32,795 bases of DNA from Geitlerinema sp. S16 (GTDB taxonomy: Bacteria; Cyanobacteriota; Cyanobacteriia; Cyanobacteriales; Geitlerinemataceae), in contig JAABST010000048.1 of NCBI GenBank assembly GCA_011390275.1, forward strand, positions 1 to 32,795, in the 5' to 3' direction. The notes beneath the pieces are model-generated. The model did no database searches and had not been told where the DNA came from. It was given only the letters and a program-made list of their open reading frames with translations. Positions 1 through 7,878 of the stretch are shown piece by piece. Both the position numbers and the translations under genes were made by a program. The stretch's first letter is position 1. Each line of letters opens with the position of its first letter.

Positions 1-350
1 CCTACAACATCGTTGCAGCTCACGGCTACTTCGGTCGCCTGATCTTCCAATACGCTTCGTTCAACAACAGCCGCTCGCTGCACTTCTTCCTGGGTGCATG
101 GCCGGTAATCGGCATCTGGTTCACCGCCCTCGGCGTTTCGACGATGGCGTTCAACCTGAACGGTTTCAACTTCAACCAGTCGGTTTTGGATAGCCAAGGC
201 CGCGTAATCAACACCTGGGCTGACGTGCTGAACCGCGCAAGCCTCGGTATGGAAGTGATGCACGAGCGTAACGCTCACAACTTCCCGCTTGACCTGGCTG
301 CTGGTGAATCTGCACCGGTTGCTGTCCAAGCTCCTGCTATCAACGGCTAG
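1..350 (+). CDS. psbA: Photosystem II reaction-centre protein D1 (3' part)
   Basis: D1 binds the electron-transfer cofactors of photosystem II and ligates the Mn4CaO5 cluster in the thylakoid membrane. The reading frame is open from base 3, and the gene starts before the window. The 115 visible residues fit D1 positions 246-360 of a 360-residue protein. H252, S264 and F255 of the QB pocket and H272 (non-haem iron ligand) are present, and the C-terminal Mn-cluster ligands H332, E333, H337, D342 and A344 are all in place. The tail ends PLDLA followed by a 16-residue extension starting AGES. In the family this extension is removed by the CtpA protease after A344. The residues that separate D1 isoforms (for example position 130) lie outside the window, so I cannot say which psbA copy this is. 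A strong terminator follows 30 bp downstream. Confidence 0.98.
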   Translation, partial: YNIVAAHGYFGRLIFQYASFNNSRSLHFFLGAWPVIGIWFTALGVSTMAFNLNGFNFNQSVLDSQGRVINTWADVLNRASLGMEVMHERNAHNFPLDLAAGESAPVAVQAPAING

Positions 351-379
351 ATTGATTCTGCTCTGAGATACATCAATCG

Positions 380-416
380 AAAAGCGCCCCCGGCTTAACC
401 GCTGGGGGCGCTTTTT
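380..416 (+). terminator. Rho-independent terminator of psbA
   Basis: A 12-bp stem (AAAAGCGCCCCC at 380-391 pairing with GGGGGCGCTTTT at 404-415) has a short loop and runs into a T-rich tract (TTTTTTGTTTT). It lies 30 bp after the psbA stop, as expected for a very highly expressed single gene. Confidence 0.93.
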
Positions 417-533
417 TGTTTTCTCTGATTCAGATAGAACAACCATAGGTCTGAATGAGAGGGAGTTTGATGTTTGATGTTTGGTGCGTAAAATAAGTCA
501 TTGTACGATCGCTCGTTTTTTAGTGTTTAGGTT

Positions 534-1799
534 ATGACTCCAGCCCTGTCCAAAATCGGCCAACAGATGTCCAACCTCACGGGAGTGCGGGCGATCATGC
601 AGGACATTATTGAAACGTTACGCAGCGGTCAAGGGCGCGATTTTATTAACCTGAGTGCTGGAAATCCGGTGATTTTGCCGGAAATTGAACAGCTATGGCG
701 CGACTGTACTCAGGAATTGCTCGATAGCTCCGAGTATGGCGAGGTGGTGTGTCGTTACGGGTCGAGTCAGGGGTATCAGCCGCTAATTGAGGCCGTTGTG
801 CGCGATTTTAATCAGCGTTATGGCTTGAACCTGACCGATCGCAATGTTCTGATCAGTTCCGGGTCGCAATCCCTGTATTTCTTTGGCGCGAATGCCTTTG
901 GCGGCTACACGGCCAGCGGCCAAATGAAGCGCATTGTGTTGCCGTTGAGTCCGGACTATACCGGTTACGGCGGTGTGAGTTTAGTACCGGAAGCGGTGGT
1001 CGCCTATAAACCGATGCTTGATGTTGATGAGATCCATCACCGGTTTAAATATCGCCCAGACTTTAGCCAGCTTGAAATTGGTGAAGATACCGGCTGTGTG
1101 ATTTTCTCGCGTCCGTGTAACCCAACGGGAAATGTGCTGACCGATGAGGAGGTCGCCAAGATCACGAGTCTGGCGGCGGCCTATGATGTTCCGGTCATGA
1201 TTGATTCGGCCTATGCGCCACCATTTCCAGCGCTAAACTTTACGGAGATGACGCCGCAATTTGGCGGTAACATTTTGCACTGTCTAAGTCTCTCGAAGGC
1301 GGGACTACCGGGCGAACGGATCGGGATTGCGATCGGCGAGGCATCGTTAATTAGCGTTTTACAGTCATTTCAGACAAATCTCTGTATTCACTCGTCGCGC
1401 TATGGACAGGCGATCGCCGCGCGGGCGCTTGACTCAGGGCGGCTTGCGGATCTGTCTACCTCGGTCATCCGTCCTCACTATCAGGCTAAATTTGCAGTCC
1501 TGGCCGAGGCGCTGGAAGCATCCATGTCGCCTAATTTGCCGTATTATCTCCATGCCGGTGAGGGAGCGATTTTCGCCTGGTTGTGGTTTCAGGATTTGCC
1601 GATCAGCGATCGCGAGCTATACCAACTCATCAAAGAAGTTGGCGTTATTGTTGTTCCCGGCGAGCCATTCTTTCCCGGCTTGCGCGAAGATTGGGATCAT
1701 AAACATCAGTGTTTGCGGATCAGTCTCACGGCAACAGCTTCGGAGCTTGCCATTGCCATGGAGCGGATCGCGACCGTCGTGGCGCAGGTCTATCGTTAG
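534..1799 (+). CDS. avtA: Valine-pyruvate aminotransferase (PLP-dependent)
   Basis: This is a fold-type I aminotransferase that matches AvtA, the valine-pyruvate transaminase that exchanges the amino group between L-valine/L-alanine and their 2-oxoacids in the cytosol. At 421 residues it is close to the roughly 417 of the enterobacterial enzyme. Visible hallmarks are the N-terminal ALSKIGQQMSNLTGVRAIM segment, the SRPCNPTGN loop (about residues 192-200), the D-S-A-Y cofactor-contacting segment, and the PLP Schiff-base lysine K255 in SLSKAGLPGERIG. A C-terminal R-I-S-L motif carries the carboxylate-binding arginine. The ATG at 534 starts exactly at the conserved N-terminus. It stands alone after the psbA terminator, and the histidine kinase begins 97 bp downstream on the same strand. 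Substrate preference is known from the family, not shown by the sequence. Confidence 0.88.
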   Translation: MTPALSKIGQQMSNLTGVRAIMQDIIETLRSGQGRDFINLSAGNPVILPEIEQLWRDCTQELLDSSEYGEVVCRYGSSQGYQPLIEAVVRDFNQRYGLNLTDRNVLISSGSQSLYFFGANAFGGYTASGQMKRIVLPLSPDYTGYGGVSLVPEAVVAYKPMLDVDEIHHRFKYRPDFSQLEIGEDTGCVIFSRPCNPTGNVLTDEEVAKITSLAAAYDVPVMIDSAYAPPFPALNFTEMTPQFGGNILHCLSLSKAGLPGERIGIAIGEASLISVLQSFQTNLCIHSSRYGQAIAARALDSGRLADLSTSVIRPHYQAKFAVLAEALEASMSPNLPYYLHAGEGAIFAWLWFQDLPISDRELYQLIKEVGVIVVPGEPFFPGLREDWDHKHQCLRISLTATASELAIAMERIATVVAQVYR

Positions 1800-1896
1800 G
1801 TCAGAACAAACCCGCAGCGCAGGCGTCTCGTCTGTTCTGGCGTGTAATCTTCCTGCTTGAGTATGTTGCCAATTTTTCGGTGCTGGGCATAACGTC

Positions 1897-4575
1897 ATGA
1901 AACAGGGCTTAACCTCATCTCGGGTCGCGGCTCTTGGCTCGATGCTATTGCTGGCGATCGTGGCAATCGGCTTCGATGTTGTGCAAACAAAGCGAGTCCG
2001 CGATCAGTATCGCCGGGAAGTTCTCCAGAATCTCGGCACGATGCGCACGTCGATGACCTCTATTTTGAACGAGCCGGTCAACATGGCTACGTCGGTGGCT
2101 TTAGCGATCGCCGCCCAAGATCAGCTCACCCCAACTGAATTTCAAACCCTGGTCGCTGGATTCATTGAGCCGTATCGCGATGTCATCGGTCTTGATTTGT
2201 TTGATGGCCTCTCACAACAACAGAGCTATCGCAGAGCAGAAAATCTTGACCTTCCATCTATCACCAAGATTCCGGATCAGCCAACCGCCATACCGATCGT
2301 CAAACCCGGCGGTGATGGATATTGGTTACAGATCGTGGCACCCGTTAAAGTCGATCCAGCCACGGCCACACGAGCTGTAATGCTTGTGGCTGATTTACAG
2401 CTTGTGATCGATCGCAGCAAATTCGCGCAAAATTTTGCGAATTTTGACTACCTGCTCCAAGATCCCCAAAATTCCAAGACTCGTGAACTCCCCTTGATTG
2501 GACAGGCGGATGTCTTTACCCAGCGTCCCGTGTCCGGCGACATCCAGTTTGGCAATCAAGTCTGGCAGCTTTCTGCCATCCCCAAATCCGGTTGGGACAT
2601 TGTCCCGGAATCACGCTCTCTGACCCGTTTCCTGAGTCTCTTGCTGATCTTCGGAACCGGCAGCATTGTTTGGCTGGTGCTGGAAATGCCGCGCTGGCAG
2701 CAAACCGCAATCCGTCGTGCGGTGGCGGATCTAAAGCATCGTGAACAGCACTACCGATCGATTGTCGAAAAAGCCAATACGATCATTATTCGCTTGTCCG
2801 AAAGCGGTACGATCGAGCTGTTTAACCAATGTGCCTACAATATTTTCGGGCTAAATGCCCAAACCGCCATTGGGCAAGACATGGCCTCGGTGTTGATGGC
2901 TCCAGATCGCGCCTATCTCCTAAAGGAAAGCTTGCGTAACAGCTTGCGTAACGGCTATGACGATCGCGAAATTGACTGCGTGCGGGGGAGCGGCGAGACC
3001 GCCTGGATTGCCTGGAATTTTAAAGCGTTGCGCGATCGGGATGGTCAGACCATAGGCGTGATCGCAACGGGTCTCGATGTGACCCAACGCCGCCAACGTG
3101 AACAGGCGCTGCAATCCTCGGAAGCCCAGCTCAACCGCCTGATCCAGGCCATGAACGATGCTATCTTTGTCATCGATCGATCAGGGACGTACAGACAGGT
3201 TGCAACCACCCGTACGAACCTTGTCGATGATCCCGAAGAACTCATCGGCAAGACCGTGATCGAAGTCCTGGGCGATGAATTTGGGGTGCATGTTCTGTCC
3301 CGACTGCAAACCTGCATTGATCACGATCAAACCCTCGAATTTGAATACAGCGCCACGATCAATCATCAAGACCGTCGGCTCGATGCGATGGCTTCGCCGT
3401 TGGGCGATGGTCTCGCGGTTTTGGTTGTGCGTGATGTGAGCCAACGTCACAGCGCCGAAGATGAGTTGCGCCAAGCGAAGGCGGAACTGGAAGCGCGTGT
3501 GGCCGCACGCGCCGGTGAAATCCACGACGCGAACAAAAATTTGCAGCGCGAAGTGGTCGAGCGGATGCAAATTGAAGATGCGCTGCGACAAAGTGAGGAA
3601 CGTGAGCGCGAAAAGGCAACCCAGCTCGAAACCACGATCCAAGAGCTAAAACGCACCCAAGCGCAGTTAATCCAGACCGAAAAAATGTCGAGCCTCGGGC
3701 AGCTCGCAGCCGGGATGGCGCATGAAATTAATAATCCGGTTAATTTTATCCACGGCAACATTCGCCCCATTCGTGACTATACGAACGATTTGCTGGAACT
3801 GATTGAGTTATTTCATCAGGAATATCCCGATTCCACGGACACGATCGAGGATTTTATCGACGAAATTGACTTTGAATTTTTGCGTGAGGATCTCAATAAA
3901 GCCTTAGATTCGATGCAGTCCGGCACCGAGCGTATTCGCAGCATTATCAAATCCCTCCAAAATTTCGCTCGCTTAGATGAGACGGGAATGAAACGTGTCA
4001 ATCTGCTCGAAGGTCTGAATAGTTCGCTCGCCATGTTGCGTAGCCGCTTTAAGAGCAACTCGAAACGACCCCAAATTGAGGTTGTAAGTGAGTTGAACAA
4101 GCTGCCGCCCGTGATGTGCTACCCCAGCCAAATTAATCAGGTCATCATTAATTTGATCGATAACGCGATCGATGCGCTCGAAGAGCGATATGCCGCTCAA
4201 ATTCTGACATCTTCAGACCCCCCACAAATCACGATCCGCACTCAGGTGCTCGATGACGATCTGGTTTGTATTTCAATTGCAGACAATGCCGACGGTATGC
4301 CCCCAGAGGTGGTCGAACGTATTTTCAATCCATTTTTCACGACGAAACCGGTGGGTCAAGGAACGGGACTGGGACTATCGGTTGCGTATCAGACTATTCA
4401 TGAAAATCATGATGGTCAGCTTCTCTGCCATTCGATCGCTGGCAAAGGCACAGAATTTCAAATTGTGTTGCCGATCGTCAATCGGGAAAAGACGCGAATC
4501 CAGCAATCTGTGGATTCGGCTCCAAACACAGCTTCAAATACAGCCCCACATACAGGGGAAACGATCGACGAATAG
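1897..4575 (+). CDS. Membrane sensor histidine kinase (CHASE-like, PAS, PAS, HisKA, HATPase)
   Basis: An 892-residue hybrid-free sensor kinase. The order is: TM1 (about 9-27), a 215-residue extracytoplasmic domain of CHASE-like appearance, TM2 (about 243-262), PAS/PAC 1 (about 281-400), PAS 2 (about 407-515), a charged coiled coil (about 520-600), HisKA with phospho-acceptor H609 in HEINNPVNF, then HATPase_c. The N box (LIDNAIDALEER, near 752), F box (FNPFFTTKP) and G2 box (GTGLGLS) are standard. The G1 box reads DNADGMP where DNGxG is usual, so its first glycine is alanine. HEINNPVNF is the variant common in cyanobacterial kinases. No response regulator is adjacent, so the partner is unknown. 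The gene follows avtA by 97 bp and converges with ldcA, with 25 bp between the stops. Signal and output are unknown. Confidence 0.9.
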   Translation: MKQGLTSSRVAALGSMLLLAIVAIGFDVVQTKRVRDQYRREVLQNLGTMRTSMTSILNEPVNMATSVALAIAAQDQLTPTEFQTLVAGFIEPYRDVIGLDLFDGLSQQQSYRRAENLDLPSITKIPDQPTAIPIVKPGGDGYWLQIVAPVKVDPATATRAVMLVADLQLVIDRSKFAQNFANFDYLLQDPQNSKTRELPLIGQADVFTQRPVSGDIQFGNQVWQLSAIPKSGWDIVPESRSLTRFLSLLLIFGTGSIVWLVLEMPRWQQTAIRRAVADLKHREQHYRSIVEKANTIIIRLSESGTIELFNQCAYNIFGLNAQTAIGQDMASVLMAPDRAYLLKESLRNSLRNGYDDREIDCVRGSGETAWIAWNFKALRDRDGQTIGVIATGLDVTQRRQREQALQSSEAQLNRLIQAMNDAIFVIDRSGTYRQVATTRTNLVDDPEELIGKTVIEVLGDEFGVHVLSRLQTCIDHDQTLEFEYSATINHQDRRLDAMASPLGDGLAVLVVRDVSQRHSAEDELRQAKAELEARVAARAGEIHDANKNLQREVVERMQIEDALRQSEEREREKATQLETTIQELKRTQAQLIQTEKMSSLGQLAAGMAHEINNPVNFIHGNIRPIRDYTNDLLELIELFHQEYPDSTDTIEDFIDEIDFEFLREDLNKALDSMQSGTERIRSIIKSLQNFARLDETGMKRVNLLEGLNSSLAMLRSRFKSNSKRPQIEVVSELNKLPPVMCYPSQINQVIINLIDNAIDALEERYAAQILTSSDPPQITIRTQVLDDDLVCISIADNADGMPPEVVERIFNPFFTTKPVGQGTGLGLSVAYQTIHENHDGQLLCHSIAGKGTEFQIVLPIVNREKTRIQQSVDSAPNTASNTAPHTGETIDE

Positions 4576-4600
4576 TGGGGTTTCGCATTCGCTTGCGAAC

Positions 4601-5566
4601 TTACGTTGGCGACACTGGCGAAGCAATGCTTAACGTCGCCGATCGCGGATTGATCGTCGCGATCGCCCCGCACGGCAACGCTGCATTTTCCCCATCATGA
4701 CCAAATGGTAAATCCATCAAAATGGGTACACCCAAATCTCCGAGACGATCGCGCATCAACTCCTCCACGCTAAAGCTGGGATAACCCGCCGGAACCTCCG
4801 CCTGACTAAACCGCCCCAGGAGAATTCCGCGCACTCCAGCAAACGCCCCCATCGATCGCCACTGCGTCAACAACCGATCGAGCCGATACGGCGCTTCGCC
4901 CACATCTTCAAATGCGACGATCGCCCCTGTAAAATCCGGCTGATGGGGCGTCCCCAGTAAACTCGTTCCCACCGCCAAATTCGCTGGACATAGCCAGCCC
5001 GTGATGACTGAATCACCTGAATCACCCACCGAATTTGCCAGCATCCGCCCCGACAGCGGCACGATCGCCCGACCCTCCACTAGATCAAACAGCCGTTGCC
5101 GCGATCGATCCGGCTCATCCGCCAGCGTCGTCAGCACCGCCCCGTGAACGCTCCCGACTCCCGCCCGCGCCAAGCTCCACAGCAAACTTGTAATATCGGA
5201 AAAGCCGATCAACCACTTGGGCGACGCGCGATCGGCCTCGCTCCACTCAAAATCTTCCAGTAAGCGCGTCCCACCATAGCCGCCTCGCAAACACAAAATC
5301 CCTTTCACATCTGGGTCACGCCACGCGGCACGCAATCGCGCCCGCCGATCGGCATCCGTCCCCGCCAAATACCCATGACGATCGTCCAACCCCTGCGGAC
5401 AAACCACGTCATAGCCGCGCGATCGCCACAGCGCGACGCCCTGCTCAAAGGATGCCGTTTCACGCAAACAACCGCTGGGCGCAATCACCATCAGGCGATC
5501 GCCGGGTTGTAACGCAGGCGGAAAGCGTTTTCCGGTCGGTAATGGTGCGGGGGGAAAGTCGGGCAT
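4601..5566 (-). CDS. ldcA: LD-carboxypeptidase (muramoyltetrapeptide carboxypeptidase, family S66)
   Basis: This enzyme removes the terminal D-alanine from muropeptide tetrapeptides during peptidoglycan recycling. The 321-residue length and all family signatures fit S66. There is an N-terminal LQPGDRLMVIAPSG strand-loop, the RGGYG motif (94-98), the nucleophile S123 in GFSD, the catalytic glutamate (probably E220) in FEDVGEAPYRLDRLL, and the catalytic histidine H290 in PFGHDGEN. No signal peptide is visible, which agrees with a cytosolic recycling role. The C-terminal tail after the last strand is short. The gene converges with the kinase on its 3' side. Its start lies only 30 bp from the start of the divergent glycosyltransferase, so the two promoters must overlap or sit inside the neighbouring coding regions. 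Confidence 0.92.
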   Translation of the reverse strand: MPDFPPAPLPTGKRFPPALQPGDRLMVIAPSGCLRETASFEQGVALWRSRGYDVVCPQGLDDRHGYLAGTDADRRARLRAAWRDPDVKGILCLRGGYGGTRLLEDFEWSEADRASPKWLIGFSDITSLLWSLARAGVGSVHGAVLTTLADEPDRSRQRLFDLVEGRAIVPLSGRMLANSVGDSGDSVITGWLCPANLAVGTSLLGTPHQPDFTGAIVAFEDVGEAPYRLDRLLTQWRSMGAFAGVRGILLGRFSQAEVPAGYPSFSVEELMRDRLGDLGVPILMDLPFGHDGENAALPCGAIATINPRSATLSIASPVSPT

Positions 5567-5596
5567 CGGCCTAGGAGTGAACGATAATCGAACAAA

Positions 5597-6796
5597 ATGA
5601 GCGAAACGAGCGAGACGCCATTCGTGCGAATAGACTACATCACGATGTACGACCTGCCCGATCGGGCGCGGTGGCCACGGACACAGCTCGGGATGTGTCA
5701 GGCTGGATCGGCGATCGCCTCGGGTCTGTCGGATCTCGACTGTGGCGCAAATTTTATCGGAAATTTGACCACGTCACCGTTTGTCAAACCGCTGACTCGC
5801 CTGAAATGGTCGTTTTATCATCACATCCTGCGCCAGGATTACTACCGTTGGGCGGAACCGGCGATCGTTCGGGGCTATGGCCGTCAGGTGTCGCGCCGCT
5901 TGCGATCGAGTTCCGGCGATGTCGCCCTGTGCGTCGAAAATGCCCTGCCGATCGCCACCGTGCGTAGCCCCAAGCCGATCGTCCTGTGGACAGATGCGCC
6001 TCTGGTGGCCTTAATCGGTTTGTATCCTTATATGAGTAACCTGTGTGGCGAAACCCGATCGAACATTCGTCGCTGGGAAGCGATGGCCTTCGATCGCTGC
6101 GAGCTAATTTGCTTTAGTTCGGACTGGGCAGCGGACATCGCGCGGCGGGAATATCCCCGATCGGCGCACAAAATCGCCGTGATTCCCTGGGGAGCCAATC
6201 TCGATGATGTCCCCAATTTAGCGACGGTACAAACTGCGATCCAACACCGCAGTCAGGACACCCTAGAACTTTTATTCCTCGGCAAAGAATGGGAACGCAA
6301 AGGGGGATCGCTCTCGCTAGAGATTGTGGCGGCACTGCGCGATCGTGCGATTCCGGTACGCCTCACCGTGATCGGCTCCACGCCAACCATCCCCCCCGAT
6401 CTAGCTCCCCACGTCCGTCTGCTCGGCTATCTCCACAAAACCAACGCCACCGATCGCGATCGCCTCCAGCAAGCCCTACTCACGTCCCATTGTCTGCTAC
6501 TCCCCACCCAAGCCGAAACCTATGGGCATGTGTTTTGCGAAGCGGCGGCGTTTGGCCTCCCCGCGATCGCCACACGGATCGGCGGAATTCCGACGATCAT
6601 TCGTAACGGGAAGAGTGGATATCTCTTTGAGCCGGGGACAACGGTAGATCAATATGTCACGACGATCGCGGCACTCTGGCACGATCGCGAACAATACCAG
6701 ACGATCGCATATCAGGCACGCAATGAATTTGAAACGCGCTTGAACTGGGCGATCGCCTGTGAACACATGCGCGATCGGCTCGATCGCTTAGTCTGA
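5597..6796 (+). CDS. Glycosyltransferase, GT4-like (GT-B fold)
   Basis: A 399-residue retaining GT-B enzyme of the GT4 type, which transfers a sugar from a nucleotide-sugar donor. The C-terminal half carries the diagnostic pieces: LLFLGKEWERKGG (about 226-238, donor phosphate contact), LGYL, and the ETYGHVFCEAAAFG segment (about 305-318), where the first glutamate and the E7E-type pattern bind the donor, followed by IGGIPTII. There is no signal peptide or TM helix, so it acts in the cytosol, perhaps at the membrane face. It is clearly paralogous to the minus-strand glycosyltransferase at 15802-16992: both share the WPR motif near the N-terminus, the WERKGG block and the ETYG block. Acceptor and product cannot be deduced. 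The start ATG is 30 bp from the divergent ldcA start. Confidence 0.85.
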   Translation: MSETSETPFVRIDYITMYDLPDRARWPRTQLGMCQAGSAIASGLSDLDCGANFIGNLTTSPFVKPLTRLKWSFYHHILRQDYYRWAEPAIVRGYGRQVSRRLRSSSGDVALCVENALPIATVRSPKPIVLWTDAPLVALIGLYPYMSNLCGETRSNIRRWEAMAFDRCELICFSSDWAADIARREYPRSAHKIAVIPWGANLDDVPNLATVQTAIQHRSQDTLELLFLGKEWERKGGSLSLEIVAALRDRAIPVRLTVIGSTPTIPPDLAPHVRLLGYLHKTNATDRDRLQQALLTSHCLLLPTQAETYGHVFCEAAAFGLPAIATRIGGIPTIIRNGKSGYLFEPGTTVDQYVTTIAALWHDREQYQTIAYQARNEFETRLNWAIACEHMRDRLDRLV

Positions 6797-6877
6797 CAGG
6801 ATTTACGCAAAGCGGACTTGTCTCATGCTTAAGTCAGATCACCATAGATATTCGACCCAAGAGTCCATGCCCGTATC

Positions 6878-7019
6878 ATACGAAATCCGTTTCTGTATGG
6901 GAAAAATAAAAAATGCCTATGAGCACTGAGCGGAGTCGTTGGCGTAGCCTTTGCGAAGCAAATAGTGCGGTGTCCAGCTAGAGCGACGATCTAAGATTAT
7001 GCACAAGCGGATTTCGTAT
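6878..7019. mobile_element. MITE copy 1 (142 bp) with ATACGAAATCCG terminal inverted repeats
   Basis: The element starts with ATACGAAATCCG and ends with the exact reverse complement CGGATTTCGTAT. Its interior matches the reverse complement of 28187-28304 over most of its length, including the shared block GCCTATGAGCACTGAGCGGA. It has no coding capacity. A TA lies at each end, so insertion by an IS630/Tc1-mariner-type transposase at TA is plausible, but no such transposase is in the window. Compared with copy 2 it is 24 bp longer because of an internal insert around 6939-6964. It lies between the glycosyltransferase and the PEP-CTERM gene. Confidence 0.82.
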
Positions 7020-7049
7020 CAAATGGTTTATAAGAAATCGAAACATAAT

Positions 7050-7081
7050 AAAGCCCTATCTCTTTTATGAGATAGGGCTTT
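7050..7081. terminator. Perfect 13-bp hairpin, probably a bidirectional terminator
   Basis: AAAGCCCTATCTC (7050-7062) pairs without mismatch with GAGATAGGGCTTT (7069-7081) around a 6-nt loop. The arms themselves supply A- and T-runs on both strands. It lies 93 bp beyond the stop of the minus-strand PEP-CTERM gene and 30 bp past the MITE, in the right place to end transcription of the PEP-CTERM gene. Confidence 0.7.
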
Positions 7082-7173
7082 GACCGAATGGTAAGCAAAT
7101 AGAGCGCTCTAACCAAGAGGCGTGTCCATTCGCATAAGATACACGACGCTATCAGCTAGAACAACCGTGAAAA

Positions 7174-7878
7174 CTATGCGTCGTTGCGGCGGCGAAGCTT
7201 CAGAGCAGCAGCACCGATCGCCATCAAACCGATGACTGAAGCCGGTTCAGGGACATCTTTCACGTCCACAATCTTGGCCGACACCACGAAGTCTTGATAA
7301 TCTAAGTCTTGACCATTGCCACCATCATCAAAACCAATCCAGACACCCTCGCCCATCAGCAGCGCTAGTCCATCCGTGTAGGACGCTGCGTTAGCAAAGC
7401 TCTCGCCATCCGCTAGCGGAAAGATGTCATTTTCAAACACGGACTGTGAAGCAAAGATGGCTCGTTGCTGACCACCGGTATTTTCTGAGCTGGTCGAGGA
7501 AGCTAGACCAATAGCACTCGGAGAAAGACGGAACGAGTAGAGAACGTCCTTATCAAACGTGTACTGCGCCGTACATACTGACACGGCTGCTGCTGCACTA
7601 TCCGGATCACAAGTGCCCTTCCATTTCAGCGCTGATGATTTAAAGCCATCGTCTGCATTATCAATTTCTTCTAGCAGAACAGAACTAAAGCCACCCTGAA
7701 AAGCACTCAGGCTCGATTCAAACTTACCGTGGCTGACTTGAAACGTGAATTCGAGCGTGGTGTCTTTGTCAAAGCTAATACCGCTAGTACCGAAGGAAGC
7801 GGCTTGGGCGTTGGGAGCGATCGCTAGGGCAGCAGCGCTGAAGAGTCCGAGAGCGGCGAGGTTACGAGTGAAATTCAT
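7174..7878 (-). CDS. PEP-CTERM sorting-domain protein (exported, function unknown)
   Basis: A 234-residue exported protein. The N-terminus is a Sec signal peptide (R5, hydrophobic 7-21, AQA cleavage site at 24-26). The C-terminus is a classic PEP-CTERM tripartite signal: VPEP at 209-212, a hydrophobic segment about 215-226, then the basic cluster R229-R231. In the family this tail is recognised by an exosortase, cleaved near the PEP motif, and tied to exopolysaccharide production. The mature domain is rich in Ser, Ala, Phe and acidic residues, with two cysteines in the middle (in TCDP and SVCT), and has no enzymatic motif I recognise. No exosortase gene is in the window. A plausible promoter sits upstream at 7941-7968 and a strong hairpin lies downstream, so it is likely monocistronic. 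Confidence 0.88.
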   Translation of the reverse strand: MNFTRNLAALGLFSAAALAIAPNAQAASFGTSGISFDKDTTLEFTFQVSHGKFESSLSAFQGGFSSVLLEEIDNADDGFKSSALKWKGTCDPDSAAAAVSVCTAQYTFDKDVLYSFRLSPSAIGLASSTSSENTGGQQRAIFASQSVFENDIFPLADGESFANAASYTDGLALLMGEGVWIGFDDGGNGQDLDYQDFVVSAKIVDVKDVPEPASVIGLMAIGAAALKLRRRNDA

